Positions 25,245-35,215 of a stretch of DNA of 64,000 nucleotides are shown here, piece by piece. Below the pieces are notes generated by a model that saw only the letters and a program-made list of their open reading frames with translations, ran no database searches and was not told where the DNA came from. A program made the position numbers and the translations under genes. This DNA comes from Macrotis lagotis (lineage: Eukaryota; Chordata; Mammalia; Peramelemorphia; Peramelidae), in NCBI RefSeq assembly GCF_037893015.1, contig NC_133664.1:131840600-131904599 (forward strand). The letters are read 5' to 3'. The first letter of the stretch is position 1. Each line of letters begins with the position of its first letter.

Positions 25245-25460
25245 CAGCATTGTTGTTCAACTGTTTCAGTCATGTGTGACTGTGACTCCTTTTGGTGTTT
25301 TCTTGACAAAGATACAGGATTGGTATGCAATTTACTTCTCCAGTTGATTTTACAGAGAGGAAACTGTAACTGTCTGTGGTCACATTTGAACTCAGGTATT
25401 CCTGATTTGAAGTCCAATGTTCTATTCACTGCATTATCTAACTGCCCTCCCAGTGAATTA
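25245..25460 (-). mobile_element. tRNA-derived SINE, longer marsupial family, antisense
   Basis: The plus strand reads TTGTTGTTCAACTGTTTCAG, CTCCTTTTGGTGTTTTCTTG, TTTTACAGAGAGGAAACTG and GAACTCAGGTATTCCTGA, ending in the reversed tRNA head (TTCTATTCACTGCATTATC, ACTGCCC). Both overlapping open frames (25196-25519 and 25272-25529) are products of this SINE. Confidence 0.8.
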
Positions 25461-26199
25461 GATGCCCCAAATAAAGATGAAATGTTGGTAAGCAGAGGAT
25501 TAAACTGGAAAAAAAACAAAGGATTATGAAAGGATCTGATTTAGAAAATATGAGCAACTCCCAGTATAGTAACTTCTTCCACCAAAGGAGATGCCAAGCA
25601 ATCAAAATATGATTTCATACAAAAGTTGTAGGTCACTGTCTGGAAAGATGCTTGGGTGGAGAGTGAGTTTTCAATTATTAAAAGTCAAACAAAAGATTTT
25701 ATATTTGATCCTAGGATAGGTCACATAAACCCCAGTTTCTCAGGTAATGCTTTAAGACTACAAATTGAAAAGCACTTGTAGATCTGCAATAATAAAAGGA
25801 GCTTCTTCCCTGGAACCTCCTTAATCCAGTAAAATCATGGTCTGAACTCAAAAAAACAAATAAAGAAAAGCTCCACTATTACTATATACAAGCATTTTAA
25901 AATGCTTGCATTTGACTATGAGATACATCAACATGTCTGTTAATTTCATATATGTCTCAAAGTTAAGGTGTTTTTTGGACCTTCTGATTGATAACAGAAT
26001 AAGCACTGAAAAGGAGTCAAAAATATTTTAGTCAAAGTCAAGAAAGGCTTTTGCTCTACATTATTTTATATAATTATAAATCCTTACAGTTATGAATTCA
26101 TAAAGTAGGAGTATAAATCTTATATTTGCTTTTCTTTGGAGAGGTGATCTGAGGTAGTAGATGAAGTCTATGGAGGTTCAAAGACCTGGGATCCAATAT

Positions 26200-26380
26200 G
26201 ATCTTGTCCCATGTTGTTGTTCAGTTGTTTCAGTTGTACCTGATTCTCAACCCCATTTGGGGTTTCCTTTGCTGGAATGGTTTGCCATTTTCCTTCTTCA
26301 GTTCATTTTATGGATGAGGATACTGAGGCAGATAGGGTTAGGTGACTTGTTCAGGGTTACACAGCTAGTAAGTGTCCTCA
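26200..26380 (-). mobile_element. tRNA-derived SINE, longer marsupial family, antisense, head missing
   Basis: Same family as 25245-25460: TGTTGTTGTTCAGTTGTTTC, CCCCATTTGGGGTTTCC, CATTTTATGGATGAGGATAC, ACACAGCTAGTAAGTGTC. The tRNA-like head beyond that is absent. Confidence 0.8.
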
Positions 26381-26635
26381 CTCTCCATCCATTTATCCTA
26401 TGCAATTGGATAAATCATGACCTCTCTGAGCTTCATTCTCCTCTGTAAAATTAATATAATAATACAGTCCCTACCTCACAGAATTGTTGTAAAAGTCAAA
26501 TGTGATGATTCATATGGAAATCAAGCTTTGAAAACTGCAGTCTCTTTACTTTCAAAGGACCAATCAGTGTTTACTTAGGATCTACTTAGAGATAGGTATT
26601 GTAATCATTATGAAAAGGAGGAGGAATGACAACAT

Positions 26636-26655
26636 CATCATCATCATCATCATCC
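26636..26655. repeat. (ATC)n short microsatellite
   Basis: Six or so ATC units; a GATGATGAT tract lies at 26753-26763. Confidence 0.8.
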
Positions 26656-26789
26656 TAATAATAGACCTACTTCCCAGAGTTATGAGAATAAAATGAGAAA
26701 GGGTTTGTAAAATGCTTTGCGAACCCTAAAGCACTATATAAATGCTTAGGACGATGATGATGATAAGAATGATACTGTCATTCCTCCTC

Positions 26790-27480
26790 CTTTTCAGTCA
26801 ACTTCAGTGGCTCCCTATTACTTCCATGATCAAATATAAAATCCTTTGTTCGGCTTTTAATAATTGATAACTCACTTCCCACTCAATCCATCATGCCAGT
26901 CTTCTGATGCCTTATTGCCCTCCATACTCTCTACAATCCAGTAACACTGGTTTGCTTGCTCATATAACTACATACCAACTCAACTCTCAGTATTTTCATA
27001 GGCTGTCCCTCAAATCTGGAATACCTTTCCACTTCTGCCTTATTGCTTCCCTTGATCCCTTTAGGTCTCAGTCAAAATCCTATTTTTTTCAGGAAGCCTT
27101 TTTTATAAGATTTTTTCAAAGCAATGGGGTTAAGTGATTTGCCCAAGATCACAACAGCTAGGTAATTATTAAGTGCCTGAGTTTAGATTTGAACTCAGAT
27201 CCTCAAGATTCCAGAGCCGGTGCTCTCTCCATTGTGCTACCTAGCCACCCCCAGGAAGCCTTTTTCAGTCCTCTGTAATACAATGCCTTCCCTCTTATTA
27301 TCTCCAAGTTAGTTGTGTATAGATATTGTTTATACATAATTGCTGACATATTATCTCCTTCATTATATGTTGAATTCCTTGAGAGAAGGAACTGAAATTT
27401 TTCTTTTTTTAAGCATCTCCAGTACTTAACATAGTAACTGACACAGTCAGTATTGAATAAATACTTGATTTGACTTACTT
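26790..27480 (+). mobile_element. L2 LINE 3' region, split by a SINE
   Basis: Landmarks in order: CTTCAGTGGCTCCCTATTAC, AAATATAAAATCCTTTGTTC, TATTGCCCTCCATACTCT, AGGCTGTCCCTCAAATCTGG, GGTCTCAGTCAAAATCC, CAGGAAGCC. After the SINE come GAATTCCTTGAGAGAAGGAA and GCATCTCCAGTACTTAACAT. This is the classic L2 3' end. Confidence 0.85.
27091..27265 (-). mobile_element. tRNA-derived marsupial SINE inserted in L2, with target site duplication
   Basis: Body 27104-27252 in antisense, with the reversed head GTGCTACCTAGCCACCCCC at the right. A perfect 13-bp duplication AGGAAGCCTTTTT flanks it (27091-27103, 27253-27265). Confidence 0.93.
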
Positions 27481-27659
27481 GGATACAAAAGTTAAACCAT
27501 TTCTGCCATTTTATCAAGAGAAATAATATAAGCATATGGTAGGGTGAAAGGAAATGAGAATTTTGAAGTGTCTATTGCAGGGATTGGACCATCTGGTTTA
27601 CAAAAGGCATCTTATTAGAGATAACATATATTAGTATATCAGAAGCCACAAAATAAATA

Positions 27660-28385
27660 AAATGTAATTTTTTTACATGCCTTCAAAGTGTCCTAGGTAG
27701 GTCACATAACCCCTTTGTTTATCAAGTTGAGTTGGGAGAAGTCACTAGAACCCAGAATGTCTTCATTTGTAATTAATTGAGGATAATCTTTCAAAGAAAC
27801 AACAGCCTCCAAGAGATGGAGCTGAGGAGAGTGTGCCCTCTAGCCTTGGAGAACTGCCAGTCTACAATCATGGAGAGAAGAGATAGTGGGTATCATGTGA
27901 GGAACTGCAAATGGATCTGTTTGACTGGCCAAAAGAGCATGTCAAGAACAGCAAGGATTTAAATGCCAAATTGAAAAGCTTGTACTTCATAGATCTAGCA
28001 CCATCCATTTTCAAGGGTGATTGATTTGGCAGGGAGCCACTGGAATCAATTGAATGAGAGACTGACAAAAGATCTATGCTTTAGAAAAAATATTTTGGCA
28101 GATGGGAAGAGAATGGATTGGAGAAGAGAGATACTTGGGGAAAGGAGACTAATTAGGAAGCTAGTTGTTCAGGTACAAAGGTATTGAAAGTTTGAACTAG
28201 GATGCAGCAAGCATTTAATTATTTTTTCCTTGCTTGGTGCATGTATGAGTGGCAAAAAGATGATTGATCATTGCTAGATATGTTGTTTATGCAGAATCAA
28301 GATTTGGTGACTGATTGGATATGTGGGGTGATAGTGAGTGAAGAATCAAGTATGTGAAGGTTAATGATACCCTTTGGAGAAAAAG
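27660..28385 (+). repeat. Repeat 'X', degraded copy
   Basis: AGGGAGCCACTGGAATCAAT, GGGAAGAGAATGGATTGGAG, AGGAAGCTAGTTGTTCAGGT, TGATTGGATATGTGGGGTGA and TGAAGAATCAAGTATG follow the family order. Confidence 0.6.
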
Positions 28386-28389
28386 AAGA

Positions 28390-29490
28390 GTCAATCCATC
28401 CTCCCCACTACAGTCAGATTAAATTTCTGAAAAGTGTAATCCCAATCATGCCATTCCCCAGTTCATAAATCTTCAGGGACCTGTCACTGACAACAAAATA
28501 AAATCCACTCTATGTTCCCAACAAATCCTATTCTTCCCTTACAATTTCCTGGCTCAGAGTATTTACGCATGCAATTCTACCTACTTGCAATAACAGCCCT
28601 CCCTACCTTCTCAGTTTTTGCCTCTTGAAATTCTACTCATCCTTTTAGGGATTAGTTAGGAGGAAAGTTATTGTAGAGAATACAGACGTGGGCTTGAAGA
28701 CAGGAAGATCTGAGTTGAAATTCAGACTTGAAAGCTTACTGTGCATTCTTGGGCAAGTCACCTAACCCCTTTTACTCAGTTTTTTCCTACTCAAAATGGG
28801 AATTATATGCCATTTCCACTCAGGTTCATTTTGAGGATCAAATTAGATATTTATAAAGTGTTTAGTCCATAGTAGGTGCTCACTGTTGTTGTTGTTACTG
28901 TTGTCATTGACTATTATCTCAAGTTCTTTGCCTCCAAAAAAAAGCTTTTATGGAATCCATCAATCAAATATAATATCATTCTCACTGGTAGTTCTGTCTT
29001 CACTCTTTCTCCTTCCATCCCATTCTTCACATGTCTGTCAAAATAGCTTTCTCCTAGGATGAAAGTCTGATTATCTGAGAAACTTTCAGTGGTGAAAACT
29101 CCTTATGTTGCCATTTTAGTCCCCCATAGCCTGGTTACAACCTGCCTTTTTAATCTTATTTCATTCTACTTCCTTTTACCCATACACCCATATTTTAAAG
29201 TAAACTCTAATACTTGGTCTAAGCGGCCTCTGCAATTGCTTTTGACTGGTCCAGATTCTTATCTGGATTCCCAATGTTTTCTGCCACATACCTACAAAGC
29301 ATGTTAAGTATCTTATTTATCACTTTTGCCTTTCCAAATCTCTCTTTATATTTCTGAGTTCTTTGTCTAGATTCTTATTCTGCCCTAATGGTAATCTTCT
29401 ATATATCATACTTACTTAGCTTCATGTCTTATTTTTCCTATAATTTTTCAAGGGTGCAGACCATGTTTTCATCTTTGATCTTGAGAACCC
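28390..29490 (+). mobile_element. L2 LINE 3' fragments flanking a MIR
   Basis: L2-like text at 28395-28665 (CATGCCATTCCCCAGTTCAT, CAGGGACCTGTCACTGACAA) and again at 28930-29490 (AACTTTCAGTGGTGAAAACT, CCATAGCCTGGTTACAACCT). Between them 28670-28900 is a MIR (GACGTGGGCTTGAAGACAGG, CTTGGGCAAGTCACCTAACC, TAGTAGGTGCTCACTG). The two L2 parts may be one interrupted copy or two. Confidence 0.65.
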
Positions 29491-30160
29491 ATGCCAGTGG
29501 TTTGAACTTGTAGTTCAAGATACTTGTTTTAATTTATACCTCTTTTAAGGATCTTATTTATTTTGTTTTATATTCTATTGTTTTTCTATTGCCTATTAAA
29601 ATCTTTCTATGGAAGTATGCAGTTCAGCTTAAGGCAATTTCACTGACACTGGGAGTTTATTGCTGGAAATATCAGAAAGATTCATTCTCACATTGCTCTA
29701 TAGTAAAGAATCTAGATGATAATGTAATATTGAAGTTGTGATGTATTGTTTGTGTACTGTCAATGCCTTTGACAAGATCCCAGAAGGATTGTAAGCATAA
29801 TCTATACATTTCTAATTTTGTGAATTAATGAATATTATGATTTTCACATGAAACACTTCCTAAAGATGATCAATGAGACAGAAAACATTTTTAGAAACAA
29901 ATTGTATTTCACTTATTAAAATGTATTCAATAAAACTTTTAAGGAAGTCATAGAAAATTTTTATATTAACTCATACAGTAAAGAAATATATGGTTATTTG
30001 ACTCCCATAGTTCTAGACATTAATACCTGGTGTCTGATGTAAAGGGTTCTTCTATGACTATATGATTTACATGAATAACCTGAAAGAGCATTCTAAAAAG
30101 TTAAAAAGCATAAAACCTAAAAACGTATCCTTTAATTAGTCATGCTGAATTGAAATTCTG
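29491..30160. other. CPED1 intron, nothing recognised
   Basis: AT-rich, no repeat or gene identified. Confidence 0.4.
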
Positions 30161-30161
30161 A

Positions 30162-30208
30162 GACAGAGACAGAGACAGAGTTAGAAAGAGACACAGAGAG
30201 AGCCAAAG

Positions 30209-30254
<46 letters not shown>

Positions 30255-30365
30255 TGAGACAGACAGACACAAAGACACAGAGAAAGACAGAGACAGATAG
30301 TAGAGGGGAGAGAGAGGTGAAGGAGGAGAAATGAGATAAGAGACAGAGAGAAAGAGGAGAGAGAA
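30162..30365. repeat. (AG)n / (AGAC)n purine-rich simple repeat just downstream of the CPED1 exon
   Basis: AGACAG units, about twenty AG units near 30212-30252, then GACAGA and GAGAGA runs. A minus-strand Ser/Leu/Val-rich frame (30132-30482) is an artefact of this tract. Confidence 0.92.
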
Positions 30366-30615
30366 TAAATATGGAATAATTACAGCAAATTTGTTTAGGA
30401 TTCTCTGGGAGGCAACAAGCATGCTAAAGGCTGGAGTAAATGTTGACAAGAGTTTTTGAACTGCACATTGTTGTGAGGTCACTCTCAGCCCTGTTTATAT
30501 TCTGGATCGCTTTCAGACCGCATGGAGGTTAATTTTAGTTATCCAGGAATAACAGAAAGACAGAGTGCTGCCCTTGTAAAAAGCGGTCTCACTTAAATTC
30601 ATTAGCTTTGCTTAC

Positions 30616-30864
30616 CTTTTGGGTTGCCTGTGCATCATCGGATGACGGGAAGCAATATGTGTCCCTTGAGACCGTTTCCTTGGACTGGCTTTGATAAGTT
30701 TCGGCCAGTCTGTAAGGGGAAGCCCCAGTGACAGCTGATATAAGCTTCCTTGTCCCTATAAGTGTCAGAGTCTGGTAGAAGAGGCAGATTGCCACCACTA
30801 AACCCAAAAAGAAGGGTCGGGGGCAGAAACGCCGACGACTAAGGAAAATCTGGCGACAAACCAT
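30616..30864 (-). CDS. CPED1: CPED1, cadherin-like and PC-esterase domain containing 1 (first coding exon)
   Basis: CPED1 is a large, poorly characterised vertebrate protein of about 1,000 residues with a cadherin-like and a PC-esterase domain, predicted to act in the secretory pathway. The ATG at 30864 has a good context (G at -3 and G at +4). It opens MVCRQIFLSRRRFCPRPF, then a hydrophobic stretch (residues about 18-36, LGLVVAICLFYQTLTL) with basic residues before it, as in a type II signal anchor. This matches the CPED1 N-terminus as I remember it (RRRFCPRPF and GLVVAICLFYQTLTL). The exon is 249 nt (83 codons) and ends AAAAG before donor GTAAGC, phase 0. The open frame continues 9 codons into the intron to a stop, which is not coding. 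Position downstream of ING3 on the same strand supports the call. Both catalytic-type domains are encoded outside the window. Confidence 0.9.
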
Positions 30865-31110
30865 GACCAGATCACCTTCTCTTGGCCCCTGTCCACATCG
30901 CTGAAAAATGCATAGCAGCTATTTGTTGTTGCTGTTGTTGGCGGGGTAAAAGACAGAAACGTGTCCTCTTTTTTTTTTTCCACAAACGAAGTCAAGTTTG
31001 CTCCATGCTTTCTCCTGAACTTTCCAAAGAACTTCGCCAAAGAACCATGGGGTCCCCCAAAGTCAGTGAACAAATGAGAAGAATGCTTCCATGAATGACA
31101 GTCAGATACC

Positions 31111-31240
31111 CAACCTGGATTTAAAAACCCAGACTAAGAGAAATAGCCGTAATTAATACATCTGAGCTCCATAGGGTGCCAATCTTTTGCTTCCTGCACT
31201 GTCTTGTTTTTATAACATCCTTTAAGTCACTCAGTCTACG
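31111..31240. repeat. Left copy of a diverged duplication in the CPED1 5' flank
   Basis: This block resembles 32186-32350 in the same orientation. Shared strings in order include TAAGAGAAA, CTGAGCTC, TAGGGTG, TTTTGCT, ATAACATCCTT and AA(G/A)TCA. The right copy has about 25 extra bases between TAAGAGAAA and CTGAGCTC. Either a local duplication or two copies of an undescribed dispersed repeat would explain it. Confidence 0.6.
31195..31235 (-). promoter_or_regulatory. Possible core promoter upstream of CPED1 (TATAAAA)
   Basis: On the minus strand TATAAAA occurs at 31216-31210, about 350 bases before the CPED1 start codon. This is the only TATA-like motif I saw in the immediate 5' flank in the correct orientation. 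A non-coding first exon further upstream is also possible, in which case this motif means nothing. It lies inside a block that is partly duplicated at 32.2-32.35 kb, whose copy reads CATAAC instead. Confidence 0.2.
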
Positions 31241-32185
31241 AGCGGAAGTCTTGGCCTCAGCTTGACAAGAAAAGAAAGGAAAAGAAAAAGAAAAACGCAA
31301 ATCAAATCCTAGCATCTAAGAATGCAATCAGCTAAAACCAAAAGGGCTTGTAACACAGCTGGATGCTGGCCAGGTTTCCTTAGCACTTTCTCAGTTTTCC
31401 CTCCCCTCCACTTTAAAGCAGTCTACTTTTATGTTCCTTAAAACACTCCTCCTTCAGTTTAAAACTCACATTTTTCTGCTAAGCATTTATGGATTTAAGG
31501 GAAAAAAAAGAATATCCAGATTGAATGGACTGTCTCTACTGTGAAGACTGCTTCACGTCATTTCATTCAGATTTAAGTTCCAAGTTCTATGTACTTACTT
31601 AGTTCTCTGGTTACCCGAAAAAAAGTTCTCCATGATCCCCTAATGGTTCGCAGATTAAAACCCCTCGGAACCAGACGATCTTATGACTCCAGATCATCTC
31701 CCCCACCACATGCAGGCGTTCACTCACACACAAGCAAACGCACACAAACACACAACACACGCAGGCACCCTCTGAGCTCAGTTGGACCACAGACATTGTA
31801 TAAATAAAGCCTGGATTTCTCAAGGAGGGGCGGAGTTAAATGTACTAAAGCTGCCCAGGCTGTGTCAGGGGCAGCAAAAGCAGGATGTCAACCCTGGATC
31901 AGAAGGAAGAACTGGATTTCTGTCAATAGCAAGGCTAGTTCTCATTTATTTAGGAATCTAAGTGACTTAGCCACGACTATTTGCTTTTGAATCTGTTTTA
32001 AATCCTTTTTTCTAGTATTACTGCTACCAAGACATCAGAAAAACAAATAGCCTTCAGTTAATTGAAAACAAAGTTCGAGGGGAAGACTGAAACAGATTCC
32101 AATTAACATGCTGGAAGCTTTCAACTTCAGGGATCCGTAGTTAACACTTAGGGAGCAACGTGGTCAGTAGCTATCTTTTAATTCT
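31241..32185. other. CPED1 5' flank
   Basis: Includes a purine-rich tract (31266-31296) that on the minus strand reads as a polypyrimidine run ending CAAG, a conceivable 3' splice acceptor for a CPED1 non-coding exon. A CA-rich patch lies at 31720-31765, and a plus-strand TATAAATA at 31799-31806. No interspersed repeat was recognised. Confidence 0.35.
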
Positions 32186-32350
32186 CCAAAAGCAAAATCT
32201 GGACTGAAAATGGTAAAAATGCCTTAAGAGAAACTTTTATTTATTTAATGGCACAATATTGACATTATAACCCTGAGCTCTGTAGGGTGTCAAATTTTTG
32301 CTCCTACTCATTCTTTGCATTTCATAACATCCTTAAACTCATATAGTAAA
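32186..32350. repeat. Right copy of the CPED1 5'-flank duplication
   Basis: Partner of 31111-31240 at about 1.1 kb spacing, direct orientation. The best-matching core (32272-32348) is roughly three-quarters identical by eye to 31163-31240. Confidence 0.6.
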
Positions 32351-32399
32351 AGACCATACAATTATTATTTTGACCCTATTCTGATAATCAGTTATCCAC

Positions 32400-32870
32400 T
32401 TTCCTGACACCTTTCCCCTAAAGTGGGAGAAGTGAAAATGGATATTGAACTCACTGGACAATTATTACACAGAAACAAAATTTTCATCAAAGTCATGCCT
32501 CTGTTTCTACCTATGTGACCTGGAGCAGGTCATGTAATCTCTTGAAGTGTCATTTTCTGCACCTGAAAGATGTTGGACAGTATAAGCTATGAAATCCTTT
32601 TTAGTTCTGAATCTACACACCTTCAAACCCTCAGCCTGCTCTGACTAAAGACTAATAATTTAATAATTTAAATAATAATTCAAATTTGCATCACCATTTA
32701 AGGTTTTAGAAACCACAGGAAATGATTAGGACAAGTATTTTCATATCTATTTTATAGGTGAGGCTCAAAGAAATTAAGCATGCTGCCCAATGGTCATATC
32801 AGAAATATCAGTCAATATATGGATCTAAGACTGCAAGTCCAATGGTTTTTCCATTGATATTTATTTTTTG
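32400..32870 (+). mobile_element. MIR-type fragments
   Basis: 32500-32640 has TGACCTGGAGCAGGTCATGT and CATTTTCTGCACCTGAAAGA. 32680-32860 has TTCATATCTATTTTATAGGT, GAGGCTCAAAGAAATTAAGC and TGCCCAATGGTCATATCAG. Confidence 0.5.
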
Positions 32871-33384
32871 GCAATGTAGCTCAAGTGACAGGCAACTACT
32901 CAGTACAAATGCTTTCTTCTAGGCTCTCCCAACCCCTGGCCCTGAAGAACTGAAGCAGCCTGAAGGCAGATTTCTTACTATGTCTATGAATGGGAACTGA
33001 ACTGGAATCCAAATTCATGCATATGGAGTACAGAGTATTCTGAAGTCCAAAAGTCTCCTCAGAATGAATCTCAGGACCATTCTATATAACTTTATATCTT
33101 CCTTAACATGCTCCTTCCTGGGTGGGGCAGAGTCACACTACACAACTAAGTTTCATAACTATTCATTGATCAGTGGAAAAAGTTCTGTTTTACTTTCTTT
33201 AAGAAAAGATTCAAAGACACTCTCTTTGCATCTAACCTAAAAAATAGTTATATTGAGTTGGCATTACGTAGTGATTCAATGACTTACAGAGGGAATTCTC
33301 ACTCTTCCCAGATTTCCCATAGAATTCCTAAAATAGCTAGTATAATAGAGCTGGCAAGAAACTGGGAAATCATTTAGCTGAAAA

Positions 33385-33715
33385 TTATTGGCAGCTAGCT
33401 AATACAATGGATAAGAGTTCTAGACTTGGAGTTAATAGGAAACACAAACAAATCCTACCTCAGATTCTTTCTAGATAGAACTGTGAATAGAATGCAGTAT
33501 CTACAATCAGGAAGAACTAAATTCAAATCTAGCCTCAGTACTTACTATCCATGTGACCCTGAACAAATCACTTCATCTTTACCTCAGTTTCCTCAACTGT
33601 AAAATGAGGGAAATAACAGCAACTGCTCTCTAGGGCTGTTATGAGTATCATATGAGACAATAAATGTGAAGGGCTTTGTCAAGCTTAGAGTGCTATATAA
33701 ATACCATTTGTTATT
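33385..33715 (+). mobile_element. MIR-type SINE, nearly full, with a second head fragment
   Basis: Two tRNA-like heads in tandem (33390-33440 and 33490-33540), then ACCCTGAACAAATCACTTCA, CTCAGTTTCCTCAACTGTAA, AATGAGGGAAATAACAGC and GCTATATAAATACC. Confidence 0.65.
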
Positions 33716-34265
33716 ATATTATAAATATTATCTATGTAATATATTACAAATATTATAATTATAATAATTATTACAATGTTTTAGAAGTCAATGCAGAGTT
33801 TCAAAAAGAGGGTGACTGTCAATGTTGGGATTCACAAGTGAGTATAAACTTAAAGAGATAAGGTAAGGGAATGCAATCAGAGATCACAGAAATTTTAGAA
33901 GTAAAACATTTTCTTCACCACAAACCTTTGAGAAACATTTAAAAGTGGGGTTCAGAGAGGTTAAGGGCTACATTGGATTAGGGCTACATTGCCTTCAAAT
34001 TAACTTAAAGTAGGATTTGGGCTGTTTGGAACTGCAAAATCAAGGGGGAAAAGGAACCATGGCAATAAGGAGTAAGGAACACACATGTAAAATTTCTGGA
34101 GGTGGTAATGATGGGGAAGAGAGGAAAAAGTAAATCATCTAGGAAGATGAAAATGAGTCTGAGAGAAGTGGATGACCATAGCATCAATGATTTGAAGATG
34201 ATATTACTAATAGATGTCTACAGTGTATGGAGTATTTAATAGAGTGAAAATAGGGCACTTATCTA
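33716..34265. other. Intergenic, AT tract then nothing recognised
   Basis: ATTATAATAT-type simple sequence at 33710-33780; a short repeated phrase (GGCTACATTG twice, 33966-33991). No gene. Confidence 0.4.
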
Positions 34266-34269
34266 GACA

Positions 34270-34725
34270 ATTAGATTACATCTCTTCACATTCAATTCAG
34301 TTCTATAACAGTCATTAAAGTATGTGCCATTTCCTCTACGGTCTATCCAAATTGACCTTCTTTGCTGTTCTTTCCACAGGCTCTCCCATCTTTTTTCCCT
34401 GTGCTTTTGCAATGGCTGTCCTCCATTCCTGAAATGCAGTCCTTCATCACCTCCACTTCCTGGAACTGTTGCTTGGTTTAATTCAATTTAAGCACTACAG
34501 CCTAAATGAAACCCCTCTTATTCCCTTTTGGTGCTCATATATTTTCCCCCAAAAAAAACCTTTATGTTTTTGCATATGTATAAATGTACACATATTCATA
34601 TATTTAAATGTCTCACCAAATGAAATAAAGCTTACCTGAAGACAGGGATTATTTTTATCTTCATTGTCTAGGACAATGCCTGATACATAGGTAGTAACAA
34701 ATGTTTGTTGATTGATTATTAGAGT
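34270..34725 (+). mobile_element. L2 LINE 3' end
   Basis: CTTTGCTGTTCTTTCCACAG, TGCTTTTGCAATGGCTGTCC, TCCATTCCTGAAATGCAGTC, CTGAAGACAGGGATTA and GTTTGTTGATTGATTATTAG in L2 order. Confidence 0.8.
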
Positions 34726-35039
34726 AACCTGTGGTATAATGATTGGTATATTAGATTTTGAGGAGCAAAATTTATCTTGAACAACTCATTTTATGTATCC
34801 AGGTTAAAGGTTAACACATATAACTTACCTCCTATGAGCACCATTTGGTGGAGGCAGTTTCTATATTGGAGGTTTCCTATGTTGACAAAGTCACTGTCAG
34901 TGCACTTTTGAAAGATATGATATTTCCTGTCTAATTGAATTATGAGACTCAAAATAACCATGATACATGATATTTAATGATGAGCATACTAGGGAAGAGG
35001 GAAAGTAAGGTTCTATATCAGCTAAGTAAGTCAAAGGAT

Positions 35040-35215
35040 CATGGATATAGTGTAGAAAGGAACCTTAGATGTGAGCTATTCAAACTCCTCATTTTAGAAA
35101 TGAGGAAATTGAGGTCCAGAGATATACAGTGACTTCCCAAAAATCATATGGATAGTCATTGACAGAATTGAAATATAAAGTCAGGCCCTATGATGCCAAA
35201 TCTTGTGCTATTTTC
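35040..35215 (+). mobile_element. MIR-type fragment
   Basis: AAACTCCTCATTTTAGAAAT, GAGGAAATTGAGGTCCAGAG and AGTGACTTCCCAAAAATC. Confidence 0.6.

Noticed and set aside
25196..25529. Overlapping 107- and 85-codon frames on both strands
   Set aside because: Both are translations of an antisense tRNA-derived SINE.
26636..26655. Short regular repeats as a CRISPR-like array
   Set aside because: They are plain trinucleotide repeats with no spacers, in a vertebrate genome.
30132..30482. 116-codon Ser/Leu/Val-rich minus-strand frame next to the CPED1 exon
   Set aside because: It is produced by the (AG)n simple repeat and lies in the intron beyond the CPED1 splice donor.
30798..31073. 91-codon minus-strand frame overlapping the CPED1 exon
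   Set aside because: It is in a different frame from the CPED1 coding sequence, covers presumed 5' UTR, and resembles no known N-terminus.
31799..31806. Plus-strand TATAAATA as a promoter
   Set aside because: It points away from CPED1, and I see no plus-strand gene downstream that it could serve.
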